A stretch of DNA of 42,239 bases from JAAYZB01 sp937958685. GTDB lineage: Bacteria; Bacillota_I; Bacilli_A; Izemoplasmatales; Hujiaoplasmataceae. This document shows, one piece after another, positions 15,576-24,400 of the stretch. The stretch is taken from assembly GCA_036824265.1 (NCBI GenBank), contig DAITAL010000010.1, positions 1 to 42,239 of the forward strand, read 5' to 3'. The position numbers and the translations under genes are program-made. The notes below the pieces were generated by a model. The model saw only the letters and a program-made list of their open reading frames with translations, was not told the DNA's origin and did no database searches. Position 1 is the stretch's first letter. Each line of letters opens with the position of its first letter.

Positions 15576-16469
15576 TCAGTTTCTCTCCGGCTTGTAGCCG
15601 AGGTCCTTGAGGTGATGGTCGCGGTTGCGCCAGTCGGCCTCGACCTTGCAAAAGAGTTCCAAATAGACTTTCCGCTGCAGAAGGTTCTCGATATCGGCCC
15701 GGGCGAGAGTGCCGATTTTCTTGAGCATCTCTCCGTTCTTGCCGATGATGATGCCTTTCTGGGTCGGCCTTTCGACGACGATCGTCGCAAAGATCTCGAC
15801 GTGCTTTTGCTTGTGCTCGAGTTTCTCGATATAGACCGCGACCGAATGGGGAATCTCGTCGCGGGTCGCTTCCATGATCTTCTCACGGATGAACTCCTGG
15901 ATCAGGAAGGTTTCCGGCCGGTCGGAGATCTCGCCGTCCGGATAGAACTTCGGTCCTTCGGGAATCAGCTTCATGATGTCTTCGAGCAAGAGATCAACGT
16001 TTTGGCCGGTGAGCGAGGAAATCGCGAAAACACCGGCAAATCCGCACTTCTGCTTGTAGGGATCGATCGCTTTTTGCAGGCGTCTGATGTCCTTGATGGC
16101 GTCGAGTTTGTTGATGATCAGGAAGATGGGGGTCTTGATGGTGACGAGGTTGTCGAGGATCTCCAGGTTGCTTTCCTTGACATCGTCGTAGGCGTTGATG
16201 AAGAAGAGGACGAGGTCGACCATCTTGATGGTGTTGATGGCGGCCTGGGTCATGTACTCACCGAGTTTGGTCTTGCCGTGGTGGATCCCCGGAGTATCAA
16301 GAAAAACGAACTGGCAGTCCTCGTCGTTGTAGATGCCCGCGAATACGTTTCGCGTGGTCTGCGGCTTGTCGGTGACGATTGCCAGTTTGCGTTTTAGGAC
16401 TTGGTTCAAAAACGTCGACTTGCCGACGTTGGGTTCGCCGATGATCGCGATGAAACCGGAGCGAAACAT
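15576..16469 (-). CDS. era: GTPase Era
   Basis: A 297-residue Era: G1 GEPNVGKS (11-18), G2 region PQTTRN, G3 DTPGIH (58-63), G4 NKLD (120-123), and a C-terminal KH domain with the GKNGEMLKKIG loop that binds the 3' end of 16S rRNA. It acts in 30S subunit maturation. The ATG at 16469 shares one base with the cdd stop (TGATG); an in-frame TTG just upstream is less likely. Order cdd-era-recO is conserved in Bacillota. Confidence 0.96.
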   Translation of the reverse strand: MFRSGFIAIIGEPNVGKSTFLNQVLKRKLAIVTDKPQTTRNVFAGIYNDEDCQFVFLDTPGIHHGKTKLGEYMTQAAINTIKMVDLVLFFINAYDDVKESNLEILDNLVTIKTPIFLIINKLDAIKDIRRLQKAIDPYKQKCGFAGVFAISSLTGQNVDLLLEDIMKLIPEGPKFYPDGEISDRPETFLIQEFIREKIMEATRDEIPHSVAVYIEKLEHKQKHVEIFATIVVERPTQKGIIIGKNGEMLKKIGTLARADIENLLQRKVYLELFCKVEADWRNRDHHLKDLGYKPERN

Positions 16470-16861
16470 CAAAGGTCCGCCTGCGAAAAGCCGTGCGGCA
16501 GCAGTTCTTTGTTGAGGATCGTTTTTGTCTCGCCTTTGTTGTTGACGAGGATGATTTCCGCCTCAGGCTCCATCAGTTCGGTCATCACCTGCCGGCAGGA
16601 GCCGCAGGGTGAGACGAAATAGTCGCGGTCGGTGGAAACGTAGATCCGGCTGATGTCCGCTTGTCTGACCCCTGCCGAATAGGCGGCGAACAACGCGCTT
16701 CTCTCGGCGCAGTTGGACAGTCCGAAGGCGGCGTTTTCGATGTTGACGCCGTCAAAGGTCCGACCGTCCTTGAGTTCCAGGACCGCGGCCACGGGAAAGC
16801 GGGAATAGGGGGAATATGAGCGTTTGATCAGGTCCATGACCCGGGTGATCAGTTTGTTCAT
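16469..16861 (-). CDS. cdd: Cytidine deaminase
   Basis: A 130-residue tetrameric-type cytidine deaminase that converts (deoxy)cytidine to (deoxy)uridine in pyrimidine salvage. Zinc ligands are C51 in the CAE motif (catalytic E53) and C86 and C89 in PCGSCRQ. The substrate-binding VNIENAAFGLS segment precedes them. The start overlaps the ybeY stop by 4 nt (ATGA). Position between ybeY and era is the usual one (dgkA is missing from the cluster). Confidence 0.96.
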   Translation of the reverse strand: MNKLITRVMDLIKRSYSPYSRFPVAAVLELKDGRTFDGVNIENAAFGLSNCAERSALFAAYSAGVRQADISRIYVSTDRDYFVSPCGSCRQVMTELMEPEAEIILVNNKGETKTILNKELLPHGFSQADL

Positions 16862-17295
16862 AGTTGTACCTTCTTGTATTTGGTGTTTTCGATGATTTGT
16901 TGTTGTAGGGCGGTCATTTCCGCTTCGTCTTCAGGATTCAGATGGTCGTAACCCAGACAGTGAAGAAAGCCGTGGAGGGCGAGAAAGGCCAGTTCCCTGG
17001 CGGGTCGATGGCCAAGGGTTTCCGCCTGTTCGGCCACCTTGTCCAGCGAGATGAAGATGTCCCCGACTTCTTCTAGGGAATCGTTGTTGGGAAAGCTGAG
17101 CACGTCGGTGGGTGCGTCGATGCCGCGATAGGTCCGGTTGTACTCCCGGATCTCCTCGTTGGCGACAAGGATGACGCTCACGACGAGTTTTCCGCGGATC
17201 TGCAGATGCCGGACCGCTGCCTTGATGATGCCGCGGATGACCTTGCGGTAGCCGCGGTCGGCACCGTAACGGTTGACGATGTTAATGCTTGGCAT
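16858..17295 (-). CDS. ybeY: Endoribonuclease YbeY
   Basis: A 145-residue zinc-dependent RNase YbeY involved in 16S rRNA 3' maturation and ribosome quality control. The triad H108, H112, H118 is in HGFLHCLGYDH, and the family motif DVLSFP lies at 64-69. The ATG at 17295 (MPSINIVNRYG) is inside the 3' end of phoH (14-nt overlap); the longer open frame upstream is in phoH sequence and not supported. Confidence 0.95.
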   Translation of the reverse strand: MPSINIVNRYGADRGYRKVIRGIIKAAVRHLQIRGKLVVSVILVANEEIREYNRTYRGIDAPTDVLSFPNNDSLEEVGDIFISLDKVAEQAETLGHRPARELAFLALHGFLHCLGYDHLNPEDEAEMTALQQQIIENTKYKKVQL

Positions 17296-18250
17296 CTTCG
17301 AACCTCTGGATGATCGTTTGGACCAAGGGGTGTCTGACGACATCGATCTTGTCGAAATACATGATCTCGATGTCATCGACCGACTGGAGGATCTGCGAGG
17401 CCTTCACCAGTCCCGAGAGCACCTTGTCCGGCAGGTCGCTCTGGGTGATGTCGCCGGTCACGATCATTTTCGACCCGAACCCGAGCCGGGTGAGGAAGAG
17501 TTTCATCTGGTTGATCGTCGTGTTCTGCGCCTCATCGAGGATGACGTAGGCGTTTTCAAGCGTCCGGCCGCGCATGTAGGCGAGCGGCGCGATCTCGATC
17601 GTGCCCTTGGTGATGTATTCTTCCGTGAGTTTGACGCCCAGGATCTCGTACATGGCATCATAGAGCGGCCGCAGATAGGGATCGACCTTTTCCTTGAGGT
17701 CGCCCGGTAAAAACCCGAGGTTCTCGCCGGCCTCGACAGCCGGTCGCGTGAGTACCAGGCGCCGGATCTGGCCGTCCTTGAGTTTTCTTAAGCCGACCAG
17801 CACGGCAAGGTAGGTCTTGCCCGTGCCAGCGGGACCGATACCGAAGACCAAAGTCTTCTTCTTGATCGCGTCGAGGTATTTTTTCTGGTTGATGGTTTTG
17901 GCGTAGATCGGTTTCCCGCTGAAGGTCTTGATGATTTCCTTCCGCCCGAGATAGAGGTCGAGAATCTCCTCGGGTGTGGCGGCTTGCAGGAGATTGTGGA
18001 TATAGACGATGTCGCGCTCGCCGAAAGCGATGTTGCGCTTCACGAGTCTCATCAGGATCTCGACGATCGCGCTGACTTCCTTGATGATGCGCTCGTCGGT
18101 CGTGTCGAGCAGAAGCTCGGCATGATTGGCATAGAGCTCCGCTCCATAGAGCGAGGACAGCAATTTGAGGTATTTGTCGTTGACGCCAAAGAGGGTCACC
18201 ATCTCGGAGACGCTGGCGACATCGAGATCGAGTCTGGTCAGATCCACCAT
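17282..18250 (-). CDS. phoH: PhoH-like ATPase/RNA-associated protein
   Basis: A 322-residue PhoH/YbeZ family protein with an N-terminal KH-like region, Walker A GPAGTGKT (139-146), Walker B VILDEAQNT near 235 and arginines of a helicase-like core. It is the usual partner of YbeY and is translated just before it. An AAGGAG site is 13 nt from the ATG, a rather long spacing; an alternative GTG lies one codon later. First gene of the ten-gene housekeeping block. Confidence 0.94.
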   Translation of the reverse strand: MVDLTRLDLDVASVSEMVTLFGVNDKYLKLLSSLYGAELYANHAELLLDTTDERIIKEVSAIVEILMRLVKRNIAFGERDIVYIHNLLQAATPEEILDLYLGRKEIIKTFSGKPIYAKTINQKKYLDAIKKKTLVFGIGPAGTGKTYLAVLVGLRKLKDGQIRRLVLTRPAVEAGENLGFLPGDLKEKVDPYLRPLYDAMYEILGVKLTEEYITKGTIEIAPLAYMRGRTLENAYVILDEAQNTTINQMKLFLTRLGFGSKMIVTGDITQSDLPDKVLSGLVKASQILQSVDDIEIMYFDKIDVVRHPLVQTIIQRFEDAKH

Positions 18251-18278
18251 CGGATAATCATCACTCCTTCAACCTTAT

Positions 18279-18309
18279 ATTATAGCACAGAAGCCTTGCG
18301 GTTTGTCGC
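18279..18309 (-). promoter_or_regulatory. Probable promoter of the phoH operon
   Basis: A consensus minus-strand TATAAT (18279-18284) lies 28 bp before phoH; the -35 region is weak (GACAAA-like, around 18302-18307). Confidence 0.45.
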
Positions 18310-18318
18310 CCCGTCGGG

Positions 18319-18345
18319 AAAAAAAACACTTCACCGGGTGAAGTG
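18319..18345 (-). terminator. Intrinsic terminator of rpsU
   Basis: Stem CACTTCACC/GGTGAAGTG (18327-18335 with 18337-18345) followed on the minus strand by T8, 9 bp after the rpsU stop. Confidence 0.85.
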
Positions 18346-18353
18346 CTTTTGGC

Positions 18354-18530
18354 TTATCGACCTTTGCGGCCTTGGTTTTGCCGCTGTTTGAGTTTCTTGG
18401 AAACGCTTGGCTTGAGATAATACTCTCTCTTTCGGGCTTCAGCTAAAGTCCCAGCGCGAGAAACGTCACGCTTAAACCGACGCAACGCGTCTTCGATGTT
18501 TTCGTTTTCTCTTACGACAGTTTTCGCCAT
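18354..18530 (-). CDS. rpsU: Ribosomal protein bS21
   Basis: A 58-residue basic protein beginning MAKTVVRENENIEDALRRFK, a clear bS21 of the small subunit (binds near the anti-Shine-Dalgarno). It ends in the typical basic tail KKLKQRQNQGRKGR. GGTGAAAG lies upstream of the ATG. It has its own promoter and terminator, upstream of phoH on the same strand. Confidence 0.97.
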   Translation of the reverse strand: MAKTVVRENENIEDALRRFKRDVSRAGTLAEARKREYYLKPSVSKKLKQRQNQGRKGR

Positions 18531-18562
18531 TTGCTTTCACCCCGATTCTGCTTGCACTTGAT

Positions 18563-18591
18563 ATTATACTAAATCAAGGCTTCTTTGTAAA
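18563..18591 (-). promoter_or_regulatory. Promoter of rpsU
   Basis: Minus strand TTTACA (18586-18591), 17-bp spacer, TATAAT (18563-18568). Confidence 0.78.
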
Positions 18592-18612
18592 CGATTTTTT
18601 TCCGAAACTGAT

Positions 18613-18640
18613 TTGCTTTGTTGGCTGAATATGGTATTAT
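18613..18640 (+). promoter_or_regulatory. Promoter of the 227-residue membrane protein gene
   Basis: TTGCTT (18613-18618), 16-bp spacer, TATTAT (18635-18640); divergent from the rpsU promoter. Confidence 0.55.
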
Positions 18641-18670
18641 TTAGTCGTTATAGGACCGAGGTGAACCAAG

Positions 18671-19354
18671 GTGTATTTTCTCATCAATATCACGTCCAAT
18701 TGGAAACTGATCCTTGCCGGCGCCGCCGGGGTCATCCTGATCATCATCGTGCTGGCGATCTTCATCAACAAGGGCCGCTACGCCGCCCGCTACAAGGCTT
18801 TCTACAAGAAAATGGACAAGGCCATCCAGAAGAAGCTCAACGGCAACCTCCTGAACGAGGAAATCATCAACACCTTCGCCCGGGACAACACCAACACCTA
18901 CAAGTCGCTCAGGAGCAAAGGCAAGCGCAAAGTCAAGAAATACCTGGAATACTATGTGAAGAACCTCCCCGAATTGGTCTTCCTGAAGAGTTTCGTCTCG
19001 GCGGACAAGAAGAAGAGCCAGCTGTTGATCTTGTTCCTGAACGAGATGGACAAGGTCGTCTACCGTTGGGAGAAATCGCGCAAGTTCCGCGGTCTTCTTA
19101 AAGGCATCAACAAGCACCAGATGCTGACGACCGTGATCGGCTATTTCTTCGAACTCCCGATCCACGTCCACGAGGGTGCCCCCCTGAGGATGACCAACCA
19201 TGACAACGGGCTGACGATCTCCTATGACGTCGTCAAGAACGCCAAGAGCTACAAGCGGAAACAGAAACAGAAGAAACTCACCAAAAAGGAGATCAAGGCG
19301 CAAGCCAAGATCGAGGCTACCAAACAGAAACGACTCAAAAAGGCCAAACGCTGA
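18671..19354 (+). CDS. Unknown membrane-anchored basic protein
   Basis: A 227-residue protein I do not recognise. One N-terminal membrane helix (about residues 11-32, LILAGAAGVILIIIVLAIFI) is followed by a cytosolic domain rich in Lys/Arg with a middle hydrophobic core, and a long lysine-rich tail (about 190-227, KRKQKQKKLTKKEIKAQAK) that could contact RNA or membrane. The start is a GTG behind GAGGTG. Monocistronic with its own terminator, divergent from rpsU. Codon use resembles its neighbours, so it is not obviously foreign. Ribosome association is possible given the tail and neighbourhood, but is only a guess. Confidence 0.8.
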   Translation: MYFLINITSNWKLILAGAAGVILIIIVLAIFINKGRYAARYKAFYKKMDKAIQKKLNGNLLNEEIINTFARDNTNTYKSLRSKGKRKVKKYLEYYVKNLPELVFLKSFVSADKKKSQLLILFLNEMDKVVYRWEKSRKFRGLLKGINKHQMLTTVIGYFFELPIHVHEGAPLRMTNHDNGLTISYDVVKNAKSYKRKQKQKKLTKKEIKAQAKIEATKQKRLKKAKR

Positions 19355-19368
19355 TTGGCCTTTTTTTT
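19341..19368 (+). terminator. Intrinsic terminator overlapping the stop codon
   Basis: Stem AGGCCAA/TTGGCCT (19341-19347 with 19355-19361), then T7-8. The 5' arm lies in the last codons of the upstream gene, and the T-run reaches the convergent mtaB stop. Confidence 0.85.
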
Positions 19369-20650
19369 ACCATAGTTCCCCGAGGCTCAAGGGATAGGCT
19401 TCCCTGAGCAGGCGCACGCTCACTTCCTTGCCAATCAGTTCTCTGGGTCCGGAAAACCGCAGATGGATGTAGGAGTCGCTGTGCCCTTGGAGCATGCCTT
19501 CGACCTCGCGTTCGACGATGACCGGCAGGATGCTGCCTTCCTTGGCCCTGATCGCCGCCTTGGCCATCGTCAGTCCCAATTCCAAAAGTTGCCGGACCCG
19601 GTCCTTCTTGATGATTGCGTCGATCTCGTCCAAAAACGCCGCGGCGGCGGTCCCGGTGCGTTTGGAGTAGGGGAAGACGTGGAGTTCCTGATAGCCGATC
19701 GTCTTGACGAAATCATAAGTTGCCGCGAAATCGGCCGCCGTCTCGCCGGGAAAGCCGGCGATGACGTCGGTGGTGAGCGAGAGCTCGGGGATCGCCCGCC
19801 TCAACTGGGCGATCTTTGCGCCATAGGCGGCGACGTCATAGTGGCGATTCATGCGCTTGAGAATCCTGTCGGAGCCGCTTTGCAGGGGCACATGGAGATG
19901 GCGGACGATTTTCTTCGAGGTTGCGATCAGGTTGATGATCGCGGGCGTGAGTTCGTTGATCTCGATCGAGGAGATCCTGATCCGTCTGATCGCCTCGATT
20001 TGCTCGAGTTCGGCGAGCAAATCCGCAAAAGTGTAGTTATCGAGATCCTTGCCATAGCCACCGGTATGGATGCCTGTGAGAACGATTTCGACGTGATGCC
20101 GGGCAAGTTCCCGGGCTTCTTGGAGCACGAGGTTCCTGGGCTTGGAACGCACCCGCCCCCGGGCATAGGGAATGATGCAGTAGCTGCAGAAATTGTCGCA
20201 GCCGTCCTCGATTTTGAGGAACGCCCGCTGGTGATCGGAAAAGGCGCTGATCGTCAGGTTGTCGTAGGCTACTTGTTCGCTTGGGGGAACGGCCAGTGAA
20301 ATCGGCCTTTTTGTCTGGAAATACTCGTCCAGCAAGTCCGGGATCTTGTCCCTGTCTCTGGTGCCTAAGGAGATGACGACGCCGTCGATGGCGGCGGTGT
20401 CCTCCGGCTTCAAGGCGACGAGACAGCCCATGACGACGATCACCGCCCGGGGATTTTCCCGGAAGAGGTGGCGGGCGGCCTGGCGCGATTTCTGCTCGGC
20501 GGTGGCTGTGACCATGCAGGTGTTGATGATGTAGACATCCGCCCTTCCCGCATCAACACGCTCATAACCCCGGTTCGCGAGCAACTCCCACACCGCTTCC
20601 GTCTCGTAGGCGTTGACTTTGCAGCCGAGGGTGACAAATCTGACTTTCAT
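19367..20650 (-). CDS. mtaB: tRNA t6A37 methylthiotransferase MtaB
   Basis: A 427-residue methylthiotransferase of the MtaB (YqeV) class that converts t6A37 to ms2t6A37 in tRNAs. The N-terminal UPF0004 domain has cluster ligands C10, C45 and C76, the radical-SAM motif is CDNFCSYC (C151, C155, C158), and a TRAM domain ends the protein. The opening MKVRFVTLGCKVNAYETE is typical of MtaB rather than MiaB. The start abuts the rsmE stop (TAGATG). Order rsmE-mtaB matches Bacillus. Confidence 0.95.
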   Translation of the reverse strand: MKVRFVTLGCKVNAYETEAVWELLANRGYERVDAGRADVYIINTCMVTATAEQKSRQAARHLFRENPRAVIVVMGCLVALKPEDTAAIDGVVISLGTRDRDKIPDLLDEYFQTKRPISLAVPPSEQVAYDNLTISAFSDHQRAFLKIEDGCDNFCSYCIIPYARGRVRSKPRNLVLQEARELARHHVEIVLTGIHTGGYGKDLDNYTFADLLAELEQIEAIRRIRISSIEINELTPAIINLIATSKKIVRHLHVPLQSGSDRILKRMNRHYDVAAYGAKIAQLRRAIPELSLTTDVIAGFPGETAADFAATYDFVKTIGYQELHVFPYSKRTGTAAAAFLDEIDAIIKKDRVRQLLELGLTMAKAAIRAKEGSILPVIVEREVEGMLQGHSDSYIHLRFSGPRELIGKEVSVRLLREAYPLSLGELW

Positions 20651-21379
20651 CTACTCGCCCCCCGCATACAAAAAGGCTGACAGGATCATCAAACCCGCTG
20701 TTTCGGAACGGAGGATCCGTTTTCCAAGCGAGACGGGAAGTGCGCCATGGGCTTTTAGCCAAGTTGCTTCAGCTTCCGTGATCCCGCCTTCGGGACCGAT
20801 CAGAAAGAGGATGTTGCCATCCTTAGGCAATGCCGGGATGACCTCCCGGAGCAAGACGGCCTCCTGGCAGCGCTCATAGGCAAAATAGACCTTGTCGTAG
20901 CCGGCAAAGTCGACTTTTCGTAGGTCTGTGAAATCGCCGATTCGGGGCATCGTCGTCCTTTCCGACTGTTCGGATGCCTCCTTGACGATCTTTCGGTAGC
21001 GAAGCAGTTTCTTGTCCAGGGAATCTTTGTCGATTTTGATGATCGAGCGGTCGAAGCAAGTGGGGATGACCGCGGCGACGCCAAGTTCGGTGGCTTTTTC
21101 CAGGAACAGCTCGAAGTGCTCCTTGCGGATCAGCGCCTGGGCGATCGTGATTTTGATTGGCGGTATCGCCGGTCTGGTCGTTGTGATGATCGTCGCCCTC
21201 ACCTCGGTTTTGGTCAAGGAATTGATAATCGCGGGATGAAAGGATCCGTCATTGGGGCAGACGCCGATCTTTGCGCCCACGGACAAACGCATCACATCGC
21301 GGATGTGATGGACATCTGGTCCGGTGATGGTCACGGAGTCGTTCTTGATGGCTGTGGCATCCACAAAATATCTTTGCAT
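20651..21379 (-). CDS. rsmE: 16S rRNA (uridine1498-N3)-methyltransferase RsmE
   Basis: A 242-residue SPOUT methyltransferase. An N-terminal PUA-like domain (PDVHHIRDVMRLSVG) is followed by the knotted SAM-binding region with LIGPEGGITEAE and LGKRILRSETA. It methylates U1498 of 16S rRNA. The ATG at 21379 (MQRYFVDAT) is preferred over a TTG five codons earlier because of the GGGTG site before it. It is co-transcribed with mtaB. The promoter is weak or not recognised (a TATCAT is present near the start). Confidence 0.94.
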   Translation of the reverse strand: MQRYFVDATAIKNDSVTITGPDVHHIRDVMRLSVGAKIGVCPNDGSFHPAIINSLTKTEVRATIITTTRPAIPPIKITIAQALIRKEHFELFLEKATELGVAAVIPTCFDRSIIKIDKDSLDKKLLRYRKIVKEASEQSERTTMPRIGDFTDLRKVDFAGYDKVYFAYERCQEAVLLREVIPALPKDGNILFLIGPEGGITEAEATWLKAHGALPVSLGKRILRSETAGLMILSAFLYAGGE

Positions 21380-21423
21380 GTTTTCACCCGTCAATATGAT
21401 ACCACAAGTGGCGGTGGCGATGC

Positions 21424-21450
21424 AAAAAAATAACCGATCGCTCGGTTATT
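21424..21450 (-). terminator. Intrinsic terminator of padR-jetABC
   Basis: Stem AATAACCGA/TCGGTTATT (21429-21437 with 21442-21450), loop TCGC, T7 on the minus strand, 7 bp after jetC. Confidence 0.85.
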
Positions 21451-21457
21451 CTTTTGG

Positions 21458-24400
21458 TTAGTATTTCTGGACGACCTCGTAGGCGCGGGCGGCTTTGCCT
21501 TCCCTGAGGGTGACGACGGTGGTGTCGGTGTACTTGCTCAATACTTCCATCTTCTGCGGCGGCGTCGCCAGCACGATCTGGACCGGCAGGCACTGGATGA
21601 ATTCCATCATCGATTTGATCCTTGAGGTATCCATCTTGTCGAAGACCTCGTCAAAGAGGATCAGACCGATGGCGTCCTGGATGTTGCCGCGCTGGGCTTG
21701 CTGGAAGACCCGGACGAAGGAGGCGAGCGTGGCGACGTAGAAGGGAACCTGGGTCTCGCCGCCGGATTTCTCCTTGAAGACGCGCGAGTAGAGGATGATG
21801 TCTCCCTGGCCGTTGCGGATCTTGATGTCGTAGTCCATGTAGGTGCGGTAGTCGGTGAACTTGTTGATGGAGCCTTGGTCGTTCAGGTCTTCGGAGGCGA
21901 GGTTGATGAAGAGTTCCTCGAGTTGCCGCTGGTATTTGCGCTCGAACTCGAAATTGAAGATTTCGGTGCCGCTCTTCATCGATTCATCGGCCAGGACCAT
22001 GTCGTAGTAATCGCCGTACTCCCGGCTCTTCGGGAAGATGAATTCGTAGGTGTCATCGCCGAAGTGGATCGTCTGCAGGGTGTCGTTGATCTTCTTGATT
22101 TCCTCCTGGGCGGTCACGATGTAGTTGCGGAGTTTTGCGAGGAAGTCCTCCTTGAAGAGTTTCTCCGCCGCTTCGCGGGCTTCGCGGACCTTGGCCTCGT
22201 ATTTGATGAGCTCGCTCTTGACGAGTTTGTTCATTTCCGCGAGATAGGGTTCCATATGCTCGGTGCCGTAGTCGTAGGCGAGGTTGTAGGTGTTGGTGTA
22301 CTTGAACTGCTTGGTCTTGAGGTTGTCCTCGAGGGTGGCGAGATTCCTGAGTTCGGTCTCGATCCGAAGCTGGTAGCCCTCGACGACCTTCTTTTTGTCG
22401 GGAGCGTTCAGAATCTCCTGTTTGTAGAGTTCGTTGGCTTCGGCCTCGAGCGTCAGGTTCTCGCTTCCCAGGGTGGCGATCTCCTGTTGCAGGTATTCCA
22501 GCTGGGTTTCCAAACCGAGGATGTCCTCTTGGAACTTGCGGTCGTCGGAAGTCAGCTTGCCGTTTTCCTCGTAAGCCTTGCGGCGGTTGGCGGAATAGCC
22601 GCGGATCTCTTCCTTGATCGCTTCGTATTCGAGGCGCAACTGGTTCAGGCTTTCCTTGGGCACGCTCTGCTTCTTCTGGGCCAGCTCCTTGCGCTTGGCC
22701 TTCAGTTCGTCAAGGGAGCGCACCGACAGCATCATCTCGATGACGCTTGGAATACCCAATTGTTGGATGGCGGTGTTTTCTTCCTGGAGTTTCTGGAGAT
22801 TGTCGGCGAGCCTCTGGAAATCTTCCTTGGCGATTTTGGCCTGATGACGCCATTTCTCGGTTTGTTCCTCGTGGGCGCGCTTGCCGATGAAGGGTTTCTC
22901 GGTGTTTTTGTTCAGGCTGCGCACCGTGAACGAGCGGTAGATCATCCCGGACTTGGTGATCGCCTGCTGGTGTTTCTCGAGATCCTCCACGTTTTCGACC
23001 ATGATCAGGTTGCCGGCGAGCATGTTCACGAAGTGGCGGGCGTCGATGTTGTCGGAGTGGATGATCGTCGCGAGCGAGCTGGATTCCGGTTTTTCGAAGT
23101 GTTGGATCTTTTTGGTGTTGACCAGACCGACGCCGTAGATCTTGAGCGTGTCCTTGATCTTGTTGTAGATGGCAAGCGCCAGGTCGAAGTAGCGCGGCTC
23201 GACGATCAGGTTGAAACGCTGCTGGCCGAGGAAGTCCTCGACGGTGTCGTGCCAGCTGCGGTCGGTGACTTCCAGGAGTTCGGCGAGGATATGGACGTTG
23301 ATCTCCTCACCATAACGTTCCTTGACGCCTTCCTCGATCGCGGTCTGGAGTTTCTTGACCATCGGATTGTAGCGGAGATGGTGGTTCTCCAGGTCCTTGA
23401 GCGTCTGGTAGACTTCGTTGATTTGGCCGACCATGCCCTGTTTTTCGTGTTCGAGGCGTCCGGCGTCTTTTTGGTTGGCTTCGATCTGCGCCTGGCACAA
23501 CCGGTCGACTTCGAGGAGTTGCAGGCGGATCTTGTCGAAAACGTCGGCCGTGACATTCTGGAAATCGATCTTGGCGAGGGTTTCATAGAACGGACGCTTG
23601 TATTCGGTCTTGAGTTCGTTGATCAGGACTTTCAGCTTTTCGCTTTTCCTCGCCAGGTAGCGCTTGACTTCCTCTTTCTCGTCGATCTTCTGGGTCAAAC
23701 TGCCGATTTCCTTGTCGTAGATTTCGCCGGCCTTGAAACCGCTGTCGGATTGGAGCAGGGCATAGACTTCCTTGCTTCTCTCCTCGAGGATCTCGATCTG
23801 CTGGTCGAGATCGACGATCAGTTTCTGGTTTTTATCCTTGGCGATCCCGAGTTTCTCGAGTTGTTTCTGCTTCTTGCGGATGTCTTCCTTGACCATCTCG
23901 ACATCGATCAGCTTCAGGAAGAATTCGAGGAAGCGTTTCTGATCCTGGTTCTTCTGGATCTCTTCATAAACGTCCTTGATCTCCTGGAGACTCGCGATCT
24001 TCTGCTTGATGATCTTCAGGGTCGCCTCCAGGTCCCGATAGGACTGGATCGAGCCCTTGATCGATTCGACGTCGAGCGTCTTCTCCTCGAGCAGGTAGTG
24101 GTAGATGAAATCCTTGACATCGGCGATCGGCTTGAAGGCGAGCGCTTTGGGAAGCAGCGAGAAGTAGGTCTCGTTGATCGAGCCGAACCGGGAGCGGAAG
24201 GCAAGTTTGGCCTCGCGGCGGGTGGGATGGATCTTGTCCGCGAGTCTGGATTTCTTGAAAAGGAGCGTGGTCCGGATCCGGCCTTCGTCGTCGACGAACA
24301 AATTTTCCGTGATCGGCGTCTCGATCTCGTAGAAGATATACTTCGGCGGCAAAATCTCGCCGAAGGCGTCGATGACGGTGCCGACAGTGAAGTAACTGCC

